From contig VXAZ01007605.1 of NCBI GenBank assembly GCA_013399875.1, positions 48,217-112,216 on the forward strand: a stretch of DNA of 64,000 bases. Direction: 5' to 3'. The stretch comes from Gymnorhina tibicen. Its lineage: Eukaryota; Chordata; Aves; Passeriformes; Artamidae. The notes beneath the pieces were generated by a model. The model was not told the DNA's origin, did not search any database, and saw only the letters and a list, made by a program, of their open reading frames with translations. Both the position numbers and the translations under genes were made by a program. This document shows, one piece after another, positions 10,601 to 22,600 of the stretch (its first letter is position 1; each line of letters starts with the position of its first letter).

Positions 10601-13600
10601 GGGTGTGGCGAGGCTGTGGCTGGTTGTGGGGCTGGAGATCAGCTCGGGAGGCCTCGGAGCTCGTGGGAAGCTCACATGTCCCTGGAATTCCTGCAAAATC
10701 CCTGAACTGGGGAAGATAAAGCCCAAAAACCAGGGACACCCCAAGCCTTGGGCGAGCCCGTTCCCACAGGTGGCTTTCCAGCTTTCTCGGGTGGAGTCCT
10801 TTATTCCCTCTGTGCCTCAGTTTCCTGTTGGTGATCTTGGAAGGTGGCTGGGACAGGAATGCCTGGAAAACAGCCCCCAAAAAGTTTATCTTTTACCGCA
10901 GAGACAGATATTCTGCAGGAAAACAGAGGGGTGAGCTCCACCTTCCTCCTTCTCAGCAATTTCCCACCAGTACCGGGATTGCTCAGGGGCCCTGGGTAAA
11001 TCCCAGGAGATTCAGTCTCCCGCATACAAACAGGGAAGAAACGAAGGCTGGACTATGTGAGCATTGTCCCAAAAACTTGAGTAGTTAGGAGACCACTTCC
11101 CATCAACTTCTTGGAGAGATTTCCAAGCAGCTTTTTTCCCACTTCCCTCCCCTGCCGGTGCTCCGACGGGGACATCCATCCCCTCTCTCCAGCATTCCCC
11201 ACGTGTATCCCAACCCTGGCAGGGGTGAGGGCACATCCCAGCAGCTCCCCAAAAAGATTCAAGAGAGAAAATTACCCAGCAGAAGTGCAGAGACCCGAGC
11301 GGGCGCTCCCGAGCGTTTATTTTGAAACGACGGCAGGAAAATTGAGCTCTCCCTTTTCAAGCCTCGTTTCTTGTCTCGCCGTAGCAATCGCAATTAGATG
11401 CATTTCAGGGGCATTAGGCACTTAATATATTTATCAAATTATTCACCTAATTTAGCATGGCTTTAGCTGGGAACGACTGGAGAGGGGAGAAGGAGAATGA
11501 ACCACTATTAGCTCGCTCGAAATCATTCGGTGTTTCCTCAGCGGTGAACACGTTGGAGGGTTTTGTTCTGTGTTCCTCCAGCAGCAGAAGGCACTCAGCC
11601 CCTCCTGAAGTCCCCATCCCCAGGGAGACACTGTCTGGGAAGAATCTGGGTTGAAGGAATGAGGAGTTTCCAGTGGGATGAGGAGGGTGGGGGGTGCTGG
11701 CCTCGGGGGGCCCTGAGCAGGCTCCTGCCTGAAGGCACAGCCACCCCTGTCCTTCCATCCCACCCAGGGCGCCGAGCAGGGAAATGTCCCTGTCCTGCTG
11801 GGCTGTGTGGGGCAGGAAAGCTCCTGGATATCGAGTTTGTGGGGTTTTTCTTGCACACCTGCCCAGATGTGGTCATTTCCCTGTGAAAATCTGGAGGTGA
11901 GGTGTCCCTCCTGCACTCCTGCACCTCGCAGATGAAAACTGATGTGGTTGCCATCCAGGAGGGGCGTGAGGGCTGTGGGTACGGGGTGATCCCAGTGGCA
12001 CCCAGGGTGATCCAAGTGACACCCAGCATACCCGGCGTGATCCCAGTGGCACCCACGGTGGTCCCAGTGACACCCAGCACAGACGGGGTGATCGCAGTGG
12101 CACCCAGGGTGATCCCAGTGACACCCAGCACACCCAGGGTGATCCCAGTGGCACCCACGGTGGTCCCAGTGACACCCAGCACAGACAGGGTGATCCCAAT
12201 GGCACCCAGCGCACACAAACACAGAGCACGGGGTGCGGCACCAGCCACGTCACAGATTTCCCCTCTCACGCTTCCAGACTGGGAACTGATGGGAAATGCG
12301 GTCAGACGGATCCCAAAAAAACCATCAGAACCCCTTCCCAGCAGCTCCTCATCGTTGGTGGCTTCTCCACGTTTCTGGGGCTGGAAAACCATTCCCGAGC
12401 TGGCTGTTGTTCTGCGGGCCGGGGCCCAGGGCGGGTTCGGTGTCACCCCGGCGGTGCCAGCAGCTGCGACACCGCTGTCCCCATCCCACCCCGCTGCTCC
12501 CCGCCACCCACCCCTCCGCTCCCCGCTCCGTGGGGCGTCCGTAGAACAGAAATAACCCCGCTGCCTTCCTCTCTCCCTTCTCTCCTCCCCGCCACCGCCC
12601 CCAAAGGGCTCGAATGCCAGCGGCCGAAGCGGCAGAACTCGAGCGACGACATCGAGGTCCTCTCCACCGGGACGCCCCTGCAGCAAGAGAGCCCCGAGCT
12701 GTACCGCAAGGGCACCACCCCGTCCGACCTGACCCCCGACGACAGCCCGCTGCAGAGCTTCCCCGCCAGCCCCTCCTCCACGCCGCCCCTCGGCCCCTCC
12801 TGCAGGAACAAGAGCGCCCACTTCTCCAGGCAGGTGTCGGTGGACGAAGAGAGGGGCGGGGAGATCCAGATGTTGCTGGAGGGGCGCGGCGGGGATTACC
12901 TGCGCCCCAACAGCTGGAGCGAAGAGAAGGTGGGCGGCAGCCGCGCTGCGAGAAGCGGGACGATGCGCAGCGGGCAGCTGGGCTCCACCCCCGTCCCTGA
13001 AGACTACAGAGGTCGGAGCGGGGGACACAAACATTCGGCCTCCAACCACAAGCCGAGAGAGAGGTGGACAGATTCCCCAGCCACGGTTTCATGGACTTCC
13101 CACCACAGGTCCCACAACCACAGCTCAGGGAGCTCCAAGCTGCTTGAGCTGGACGAGGAGAAGATGAGCAACTACGAGATGGAGATGAAGCCCCTCATGA
13201 GGATGGATTCTTATATGCAAGAGATTCACACCCAAAAAAGACACTACAGCAAAGGGGGAGGCTGCAGGAGCGTGGCTGACGAGCACCGCGGGGAAGAGCG
13301 GGGCTTCGGGGTTCAGAGACTGAGGTCTAAGTCCCAGAACAAAGAGAATTTCAGGCCAGCTTCCTCTGCCGAGCCCACGGTGCAGAAACTGGAAAACCTG
13401 AGATTCGGGGACAAAGCTGAACCTCGGCTACTGAGGTGGGACTTAACCTTCTCCCCGCCACAGAAATCTTTACCTGTTGCACTAGAATCTGAAGAGGACA
13501 GTGGGGATGCGCTCAAATCCAGTACGGTGAGTGAAGGGATTGCGTGCGGAACTCCGGTCGGGAAGCTCTTGTGGGGCTGTTGTGGGGCTGGCTGGAGCGA

Positions 13601-16600
13601 TGGGAGGAAAACTTGGAACATGTGAATTGTCGTCGCTTTGTGCCTTGAATCCCCTCTCCTCCCTTCTCCCCTCGTGCTGGACGTTGGTGTGGGGCGTTCC
13701 CGTGGGAACAGCAGGATTTCCCCTGGAGGATGTGAGCAGCAAGCTGGAGTTTTGCAGCCTAGCCCTTGGGCCAGCAATAAAATTCCATTATTGCTGGGAT
13801 TTTGGTGGGAAAGCTGCGGGAGCAGGCAAGGCACCAGTGATGCTTCCTTGGGTTATGGCAACAGAGCTTCCTGCTGGTCCAGGAGCACGTGGAGAACAAC
13901 CCCTTGTGAGACATCCCACCCTGGGCTCCTCATTTTGGGGGAGACAAGGACACTTTGGGCATGAAGTGGCTGCTGGGAAGGGCTGGCGGTGTTTGGGAGA
14001 GGAGACAGAGCGATCTTAAAAGCTGCTGCGAAGTGGAAGGGAATAATCTGTTCCCCATGAACAGAATTAATGGGCCTAAAGTCAAGGAGGGTGAGCCATT
14101 AACCATCGCTAATGAGGTGAGGGCTGTAATGAGTTGTGGGGGCTGGGGAGGAGGCCTGGTTGGACATCACCAGCTCAGACAGGACCTGGACAACCTCCTC
14201 AGGAGAAGGCTGAGCTGGGTGGTTTCTGGATTCTTTGCAGTCTTGTTTTTTGATGATTCCCGGATTTCCCACCAGAAGCTCTCTCACTTTTTGTCCCTGT
14301 TGGTTTGGCATCGACAGGAGAGGTGCTGGGGTCTGCTGGGAGCAGTGGGGAAGCCACCACGGCCCCAGATTGCCCCTTGTCGAGCCAGTGCCAAACACAG
14401 GGCAGGGCTGGAGGTGTCCCATGTCCCAGACCTACCCAGGAGAAATGGAAAACCTGTCACGCTCAGGAGGTGACATTTCAGAGGAAAGGAGCCAAATCTC
14501 CCTGTCAGGGGAGCACAGGCCGGTGCCTGGTCACGAAACTGAAATGAATTTGTCAATCAGGCCGAAAATTTGGGCGAGAGGCATCAAGATGTGTGAGGTG
14601 TGGTGGCATTTGCCACGGCTGCAGCACCCCTGCTCCTCCAGCCCCTGCCAGCAGAGCCAAGGTGGAGAGAGAGAGAGGAGGGAGCAGCCCGGGATGCGGG
14701 AAGGATGGATCTGCCCCAGCTTCCCTGCTGGGGCTGCAGATAAATCCCCCACCCAGCAGCCCTGGAGCTCTCTGCTTCCCTATCCATGGGCTCTCTGCCT
14801 CCCTGTCCATGGGCTCTCTGCCTCCCTGTCCACAGGCTCTCTGCCTCCCTATCCATGGGCTCGGGCTCGGCAACTCCCACCCAGCACCGAGGGGGAGCTG
14901 AGCACGGGGGCTGCAGCTGGGCTGCTCCACAGGACACATCCTGCAGGCCTGGAGAAACAGAGCCATCCGGGCTGTCCTGGCCTGCTGGAGCCTGGGAAGG
15001 ATGCCTGGGAAGCTCTGGAGACATGACAGGCAGCATTAGGAGCCTGACAGGCTCGCAGAGGGGAAGAGCAGCAGCAGTGATCGCGCAGACACCAGCCCCG
15101 GGAAGTCCGTGGGACGCGCAGATGTTCCAGCACCTTTGACAACGCAACCTGGGAGACGCAGGGCCCAGAGGAGGGGTGAAACCGCTGTTTCTCCTCGCTG
15201 AGGGCCACGTGGTTTTGGGGAGATCACTGGCACAAGCAGCCCTGGGCTTTCCCCCCACCCAGCCCATCAGATGTGCTCCCAGCTCGGAGCTGTCACAATA
15301 AACCTCCCTCCACATCGCGGGAGGCAAACAGCCGCCAACACGTTCCTGACCATTCCCAGTGAGCCCTGGGCACTAAGGAAGGGCCCCAGCCTGCATGGAG
15401 AAGTGCATGGAAAAGCCATTAGGATGCACATCATACTTTGGAAGTGCTGGAGCTGTGGAGCAGCATGTTCAGTTTTCTCACATTCATAACCGAGGGTGGA
15501 ACAGATGGCGAAGGTTTGGGAGGAAGCTAATGTAATACAGAGGAAGAGATAATATGTGGATTTAAATAACCCACAATGCCAGCAACAATTTGTTCTAGCA
15601 GGAATTGCACGGTGCTAGCAGGGTTCTGTTCCAGTGGCCTGGCAGGGAGGGGGTGGTTGGACAGGAGCAGGGGAAGGTGTAGGGGAGGGATGGGAGGTGC
15701 AGGGATCTGTGCTCCAACCTCCTGCCCAAATCCGTGACCTCGCCTGCACCTGCCATCCAAAGCATTCCGGACTTCAGGGAGCGTGGTGGATCCCTGAGGA
15801 AGAGGAGGAGGAGGCTAAGGGGGAAGGGTTTCTCCCACAGACCTCACACCCGGCTCGGTGTGCGCTCGGCGACATTCACACGCCTGGTCCTGCAAAACCC
15901 TCTGCATCCTGCTCGAGCCCCACGTTCCCCCACGGCAAATCAAGGCTCCCCAATTCCCCCAAAAGCCCAGTTTCCCACAGTGGCCTGAAATCCCCCTTCC
16001 CTGTGGCCTGGCAGGGCGTGAGCTCCGGGGCGAGGCCGGCTGTGTGCAGGCGTGCGAGAGCCCACGCTGCTCCAGCCTGCTCGCTGCCTGCTCACTGCCT
16101 TCTCCAAGCCTCTTCCCTGGATCCCAGCAGTGCCAGCTGGAGGCTGCTCCCTCAAAGGGCAGCTCCCACCTCCCACCAGCTGGGCTCCCTGGGAAAGGTG
16201 CTGCCAGCGAGCGGGAAGGAGGCTCGGAGCTGAGCATGGCTATTTTTGCCCTACCTGGAGCATCCCTGTGCAGAACCGAGGTCACCCTCACAGCTTAGCT
16301 TGTTGTAAAAATAATCTGCCCTAAAGCAGCTCTGCACAAGCCGTCCGTGAGCGCGGGGGGCTGGCTGCGTGCTGGAGTGCCAGCTGCAGCTCCCAGAGCC
16401 TGCACACCTCTGGAAGTGCTGGGGGTGCAGGTCTTACAAAAACACACTCCAAAAAAAAAATCACCGCTCTTGATTCCTGTCTTAAAAACAAGCTGGGACC
16501 ACGGGGCCTTAAATCCAAGCTTTTCCAAAGTGTGCACAGGGCGGGATGCCGGCTCACGGAGGAGTCAGATGTACAGGTTGCTGTAGGAGCTGTGGGAACT

Positions 16601-19600
16601 TTGTTCTCCTCCGTCACTTTTCCCAAGTCCTTTAAAAGAAGCTCCCAGCACCCCCCTTTGTTGGGGCTGCACATCAGGAATTCAAAGAATACTCTCATAA
16701 AATGTCATTTCTTGAGGTCACGGCTCAGTAACGTTGATGAAATTCAGCACTGCTTGGTGTTGGCTCTCGGGGGATTTGGGGGTTTCGGGGTCACTGAGCC
16801 ACACAAATGCTTTAAAATGACATTTAAGGCCACCTGATCTCTCTGTGCCTCTGTGGGCACTGACCCCAGCACACACAGGACAAACTCACCGCAATTGTCA
16901 GCGTTGGGAATTGTCAGAGGAAAGCGGGAGCCAACGTGCCAGGGCCGGTGCTGCGGGATTAAGGGATTTATAGGAACGTCACCGTCGTCCCCGGCCTTAA
17001 AGGCCCACGAGGCGCAAAGCCCGTGCCTGGGTGCTTCACGGGTTCCTGGAGCCTTTGAGGAGAACTAAAACGGGAAAGGAAAAAAAGGAATCGTTGACAG
17101 ACCGGAAAGGGAAAGAAGCCTTTCTAAAAGCACAAAACACAGCCCGCTGCAGGGCTCGGGGAGGGAAGGAAGGGCATGGATCTCCTTTCCCGCAGGTGCC
17201 GAACATGTGCCGCTCCCGCGGGGGAGGAGAAGGGCGCTGCGGGCACGGAGCAGCGCAGCGTGCCTGGCCGGAGCCCGGCTCAGCGCCTGCCCTCCCCGAG
17301 CAGCGGCAACCTCCGGCAGTCGCAGGGAGCCTGCCAGGGCCGCGGTGCGGTGTCACCGAAGGCGCCCTGGGGCTGGGAGCAGGCTCGAGGTCCGGCCCTT
17401 CAAGGCTCTGTCCCGCCGCATCCCCACGGACGCGAGGGCGGCAGCGCGGACCCAGCCGGCCCCGACGTTCCCCGTCCCGCGGGCTCGGAGCAAATCCCAG
17501 AGAAACGCGAATATTCCCGGGGAAAGGGCCGCAGCAGAGGCTTTAAAGGCATCTCCCGGCTGAGGGATCTCCGAGAGCCCCCCTTGTCCCCCTCCTCCGG
17601 AGGGATCCCGGCAGCGCAGCCTCTCCTTCCCTCTCTCCCTCCCTCCCTCGCTCGGCAGCGAGCGGCGGAGGGGCGGATTTGCCAGCAAGATATTCCAGGC
17701 AGGTTCCGCTGTCGCTGGGGAAAGGCAGGAGCCGGCAGCCAATCTGCAGCCGGAGCAGGATCTGCCGAGCTGCCGGAGCCGGGGATGCGGGCAGGGGGCT
17801 CGGCACAGCCTCCGCTGGCACGGGGAGCGGGGGATGGAGCCCGGCACCGGCACCTCCGCGCTGGATGCTCCCTTTGCCAGCGCTGCGGGGTTATTCCTGA
17901 AGGGATTCGTCTCCAGGTGGAGCGGGTTTTTTTTAGGGAAGTTTGGCGCCTTTAGCCCTAAAGGTTGCAGAATGGGTTAAAAACAAAACCTGGGTGTTTT
18001 CTCCGTCCCAACCAGGCACCCCCTGTTTGGGGTGTGAAGCTTTCCTGCGCATGGAGATGTTCCCATTTGGCTGCCTCAGGATGAACCTGCTGGGAAAGGG
18101 ACCCAGGGACTTGTTTGGCATTAAACAAGGGATTAAACCCCATGGTTTATCCCTGTGGCCTTCCAGCTCCAGGTTTTCCCATTTATTTGTTTCCCCATCG
18201 GGAGCCATCCCCAGGTCTCCCAGGCACAGTCATCCCTGGGTTTTCCTTATTCCTCTCATCTCAACCAAACAGATCCACCCCCAATCCCGGATGGCAGCTG
18301 CATGTCCAGGCAAACAGAAGCCATAATTCCATGGGAATAAGGAGGAAGAGGAGTCCTGTTGCCATCACACCTCTGGAATGAGGCAGGGCCGAGCATTGCT
18401 GCAGGCGTTGTCTCTTCTTAGGACAAACAACAATCACAAACTGTTCCTCCTCTAATCCCCTTCGTGTTCAGACAACCTGAGGTAAATAATCTTCAGAGAG
18501 AAATGGGATGTTTCACCTGGCAGGGTCCTTTTCAAAGCCTTTTCATCCCCAGGGCCTTTTGATGTACCTGGGAGCACCTTCCTGGCTCTGCTCCTGTCAT
18601 CTGGGTTAGGGGGTTGAGCCCAATTCCATCTCTTAGCTTGGAAAATTTGGGGCCAAACACCAGCTTTTGACTGCTGCTCAGAACCGAGCTTTGACTGCTG
18701 TTTTTAGAATAAAAGTCTTAAAAGCAGAGCTCCAAACACACCTAAACAAACACACAGAGCTCAGTCCCAGCACCTGGAAGGTGAGGATTGAACCAGGGGT
18801 GACAAACCTGTTCCTTAAGAGGCTAAAGGATCCCTAAGAGGATAAACTCTTATTTTTTCGGCGTGCTTTTCCCCCCAGAAGCAGGTTTTTCCATCCCACC
18901 CAACTCACTCTCACTCACACGAGCACTTTTGGCATCTCCTGGGCCCCTTCCCGGAGCCACGGGAGCTGCTGCAGCCCGCTGGAGAAAGCCAAGTGCCTCC
19001 CTGATGTTTCCTTTGCTAAATGCTCCTTTAACCATTTCACAGAGCCCGTTCCTGGCAATGATGTGACAATTCAGCACAAATGTCACGGAGCTGCTAAGTT
19101 TGCAGCCCTTTCTGCAGTGCTGAGGCTGGAAAATGGTGCATATCTATATTTTTTTTTTTGCTGATCCAAGTCCTTAGTAATTACACTTAATAGATCCCGG
19201 AGGGATTCCTAGGTAACCTGCACTCCGGTTTCCATGGCAGAGAGGCAGAGCTTGTACCCAGCGATAACAGATAATAATGGATTGCTAATGCTTAAATTAA
19301 TTATGCCACAATTGCATTTGTAAACCAGCTGTCCGTCGTATTCCCAGGAAAACTCCGGAGTTGCTACACAACAGTTCCAGGATAAAAACAAACAAGGCAG
19401 AGGGGCAGGAATCACTCCACAGCTACGATTACTGTCATTACTCCTGTGCCATAACAGGGCTTTATTCCTATTTTAGTGTTTCCACGGGTTTAGGCCTAAG
19501 TTTCTGTTCTTTAAGCTTGGAAGGAAAGCCCAAAAATCCTTGGAGATGCAACCTGTTGATAGAGAAGGATCAGCTTTTGCCCGGCTGATACTGGTGTAGA

Positions 19601-22600
19601 TTCCCATCCTCGGCAGATGTTTGCCTTCTCCTGTGAATGACCCCAGGGATCAGTCCTGTGAATTGCGAAAAAATTCAAATAAGTCTCCAGGAGATGCCTG
19701 CCCGTGGCAGGAGGTTGGAATGAGATGGTCCTCAAGGTCCCTTCCAACCCAAACCTTTCCGTGGTTCCGCAGGAGGCCGAAGACGAGACAAGGCCCCACC
19801 CAGCTCCTAAAGCATCATTCAAAGCTGCAAACCAAGGGCCGTGTCTCCTCCTTCCAGAGGCTCCTGCTGGAGGCTTGGAACGCAGCGGGAAGGGTTTAAA
19901 AGCCGCTGGCTGTAGCTGCAGCAAAAGGGAGCTCAGTGCCCTGCAGCCAGGCTGGGCTCAGCAAAGCCTCTCTTGCACAGCTCAGCTCCAGCACTGCCCC
20001 ATCTCCTGCCCGGGCACGGAGCAGGAACGGTGCTCGGTACTGTCACAGCTCCCAGGCCATCCCTGCCAGGGGGTGGGAGAAGGGCAAACATTCCCTCTGA
20101 GCAGAGGGGCAGGCCCCGAGGCCTCCCAAGGCAGAAATCAGCCAGACATAAGCGTTTGGGAAGTGCAGCAGGATCCGTAACTGGAGCTGAACCAGAAGCT
20201 TTGGAGTGGCAAAGCTGCTTATCCAGCAGCAGCTGCCGTTCCCTGCCATTCCCACCTGGACAGCCCTGGCTGGAGCAGCACGGGGAAGAGGGGGCTAAAA
20301 AGGGGGAGCTGTGGAAAGGAAGCAGAGTTTGCGAGGTGTCCGCTGGATTTGAGCTGTTCGGTTCGCAGAGCTCCCAGCCCTCGCTGCTCATCCTGTTCCT
20401 GGGCTGCTCTGGCTGGCAAACCTGGAGCCGCCCAGGCCTGCAGTGGCAAAGGGAGGATTTTCTCCGGCCCTGCCCTGCCCGGGGGATGCAAACAGGCCCG
20501 GCCTGAGCCGGGGAGCTGAGCAGAGCCTCCGTGCACGGGAACCCAGGGGCTGCCGATGCCAGCGGGGGTTGGATCCCCCCTTTTTCCAGCTGAGGGCACG
20601 ACTTGGATGTCCTGTGTGCAAATCACAGAACCACGGGATCATTTAGGCTGGAAAATGCTCTGGAATTGAGTCCAATCCTTCCCCCAGCACTGCCAAGGCC
20701 GCCCCTACTCTGTGTCCCCAAGTGCCACATGCTCTGGGGATGGGGACTCCACCACTGCTCTGGGTGGAGAATTTTTCCCAAATATCCAATCTGAACCTCC
20801 CCTGGTACAACTCGAGGCTGATTCCTCTTGCCCTGTTGCTTTTCCTTGGGAGAAGTGACCAGCGAGGGCTGTGCTCCCTCCCTGGACACATCCCACCCAA
20901 GGGCTGCACCTCGGCCAGGCCAGCAGGTGCATCCCAAAGCGGGGGAACAGGGAACTAGAGGGATCAGCGGCGTGGGCAGAGCAGGGGCAGCTCTGGCTGG
21001 GTCCTGCAAGGGTACACGCAGCCCCGAAAGCTCGCTGTTTTGGCAGGGAATTCACCCACGGAGCATCCCGGGGCCGCTGGAATTGCGGCTGAGCCCTGCC
21101 TGGCTGCGGGGCCGGGGGCAGGAGCGCGTTCGGTGCCTCGGCGGGGCCGTGCCAAGGCAAACAATGACACCGATAATCGCCTGCAATCTGTTATTATATT
21201 ACCAGCGGCTCAAAAACCCTAAAACCCAATAATCTTCTGAAATGCAGCTAATCCCTCCCAGCGCCAGCAAGGCCGGGCTTGGCACGGCCGGGCCGGGAGA
21301 GGGAAGGAGCGGCGGGCAGGGCTGGCTGGAGGAACAGGAGGAGAGGTGTGCCGGGAGCAGCCGGGCGGGGATGGGGACCCGGCTCTCCGCAATCCCTGCC
21401 TTGGCTTGGCTGCCTTTGACCCTGTTGCTAAGCTACAAATACGCCTTTCCAGCAGGCTCCAGCATCCTCGCTCCCACCCACACCCGAACGCGAGCTGAAT
21501 CAGGCTGCTCGGAAAAGAAACCATCCCTGGCCAGCCGGGAGCTGCTTTTCCCCCCGTTTCCTCTCCAGCAGCTCCGCAGAGAGGCCCAGGGGGGAGCTCC
21601 CAAGGGGTGCCCAGCCCTGTCCCCGCTCCATCCCAGCGACGCGGGGAGCGCGAGGAGGGGGACAGGAGCCTGGGGAAAAGCGTTTGGACCGTTCCAGGGA
21701 TGGAGGCTGGCACAGCCGGGATGCAGCAGGAGTAGCTGAGGATACCAGCGATGCCAAGAAATAGCAACCACCCACCCGCTGCCAGCATCGCTCGCCCCGG
21801 TGCGAGCCACGTTCGCACTGTGGCACCGGGGATGTTGGGTGCCAGGGATGGATGAGGTGCCAGGGATGGATGAGGCGCCGGGGATGGATGTTTTCCCGAC
21901 CAGCGTGCCGCAGAGGGATGTGTCGGGAGGGCTGGCTGCAGTGCCCTGGTGTTCCTGGGATGCTGATGGGGTCCCACGGGTCTGGCCGGGATGTGCTCAG
22001 GGGGAAGCGACGGATGCTCCCGGAGGGATGGAACCGCCCCTGGCATGTTCGGGCTGGGCTGGGGTGGGCGTGTGCACGGGGCAGCTGCAGTGGGGCTCCT
22101 GCAGTGCTTGCCAGGTAAAATCCTGGAATGGCTTGGGTGGGAAAGGTCCTTAAAGCTCATCCCATCCCACCCCTGCCGTGGGCAGGGACACCTCCCACTG
22201 TCCCAGGCTGCTCCAAGCCCCATCCAACCTGGCCTTGGACGCTTCCAGGTATTTGCCAGGAGCTTCATTTGGTCCATACAAACTCAGGAGAGGTTATTAG
22301 AGCATTCCCAAAACGTTGCCTGAACACAGAGCCCGTGTGCTGGCCTGATGTTCAGGACACCTGGAAAACATCTGTGTTCACTGGGAAATGTCCTGTGGGC
22401 ACTGCTCCAAACCACCCCCAAACCACTCCACGATCCAATATAATCTTGGTTTTGGGGTTTTTCTTTCCTTCTCACCTGGTAAATAACCAGTTTTAGTTAT
22501 GCTTTTAAGGCCAGAATTCCTACGGGAGCGACATGGGATGATCCACGATCCATTTTAGTCAGGGGGTGCAGCAAAGTGTTTGTTTTGCTCTGCAGCTTAA

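Larger units (their letters stand above)
7676..12606 (+). other. JPH3: JPH3 intron between the 125-nt and 920-nt exons
   Basis: This 4.9-kb GC-rich intron holds a TTCC/ATCC microsatellite (8161-8312), a 34-bp minisatellite (about 9368-9560), a short GCATCCCCGG repeat near 9788-9822 and a roughly 21/28-bp minisatellite (about 11978-12222). An AT-rich island lies at about 11385-11470. Long open frames here, including a 428-codon one, run through the repeats and are not credible genes. Confidence 0.85.

Noticed and set aside
11595..13049. 484-codon open frame on the - strand, antisense to the large JPH3 exon
   Set aside because: It is the reverse-strand shadow of a highly constrained coding exon plus a minisatellite. 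The Trp/His/Gly-rich repeat part is clearly artefactual.
14130..14230. Possible CR1 fragment (ACATCACCAGCTCAGACAGG region)
   Set aside because: It lacks the ordered CR1 blocks and an ATTC-type tail.
21219..22277. 352-codon open frame on the - strand in the last JPH3 intron
   Set aside because: It overlaps a CR1 fragment and an 18-bp tandem repeat, with no recognisable domain or splice support.
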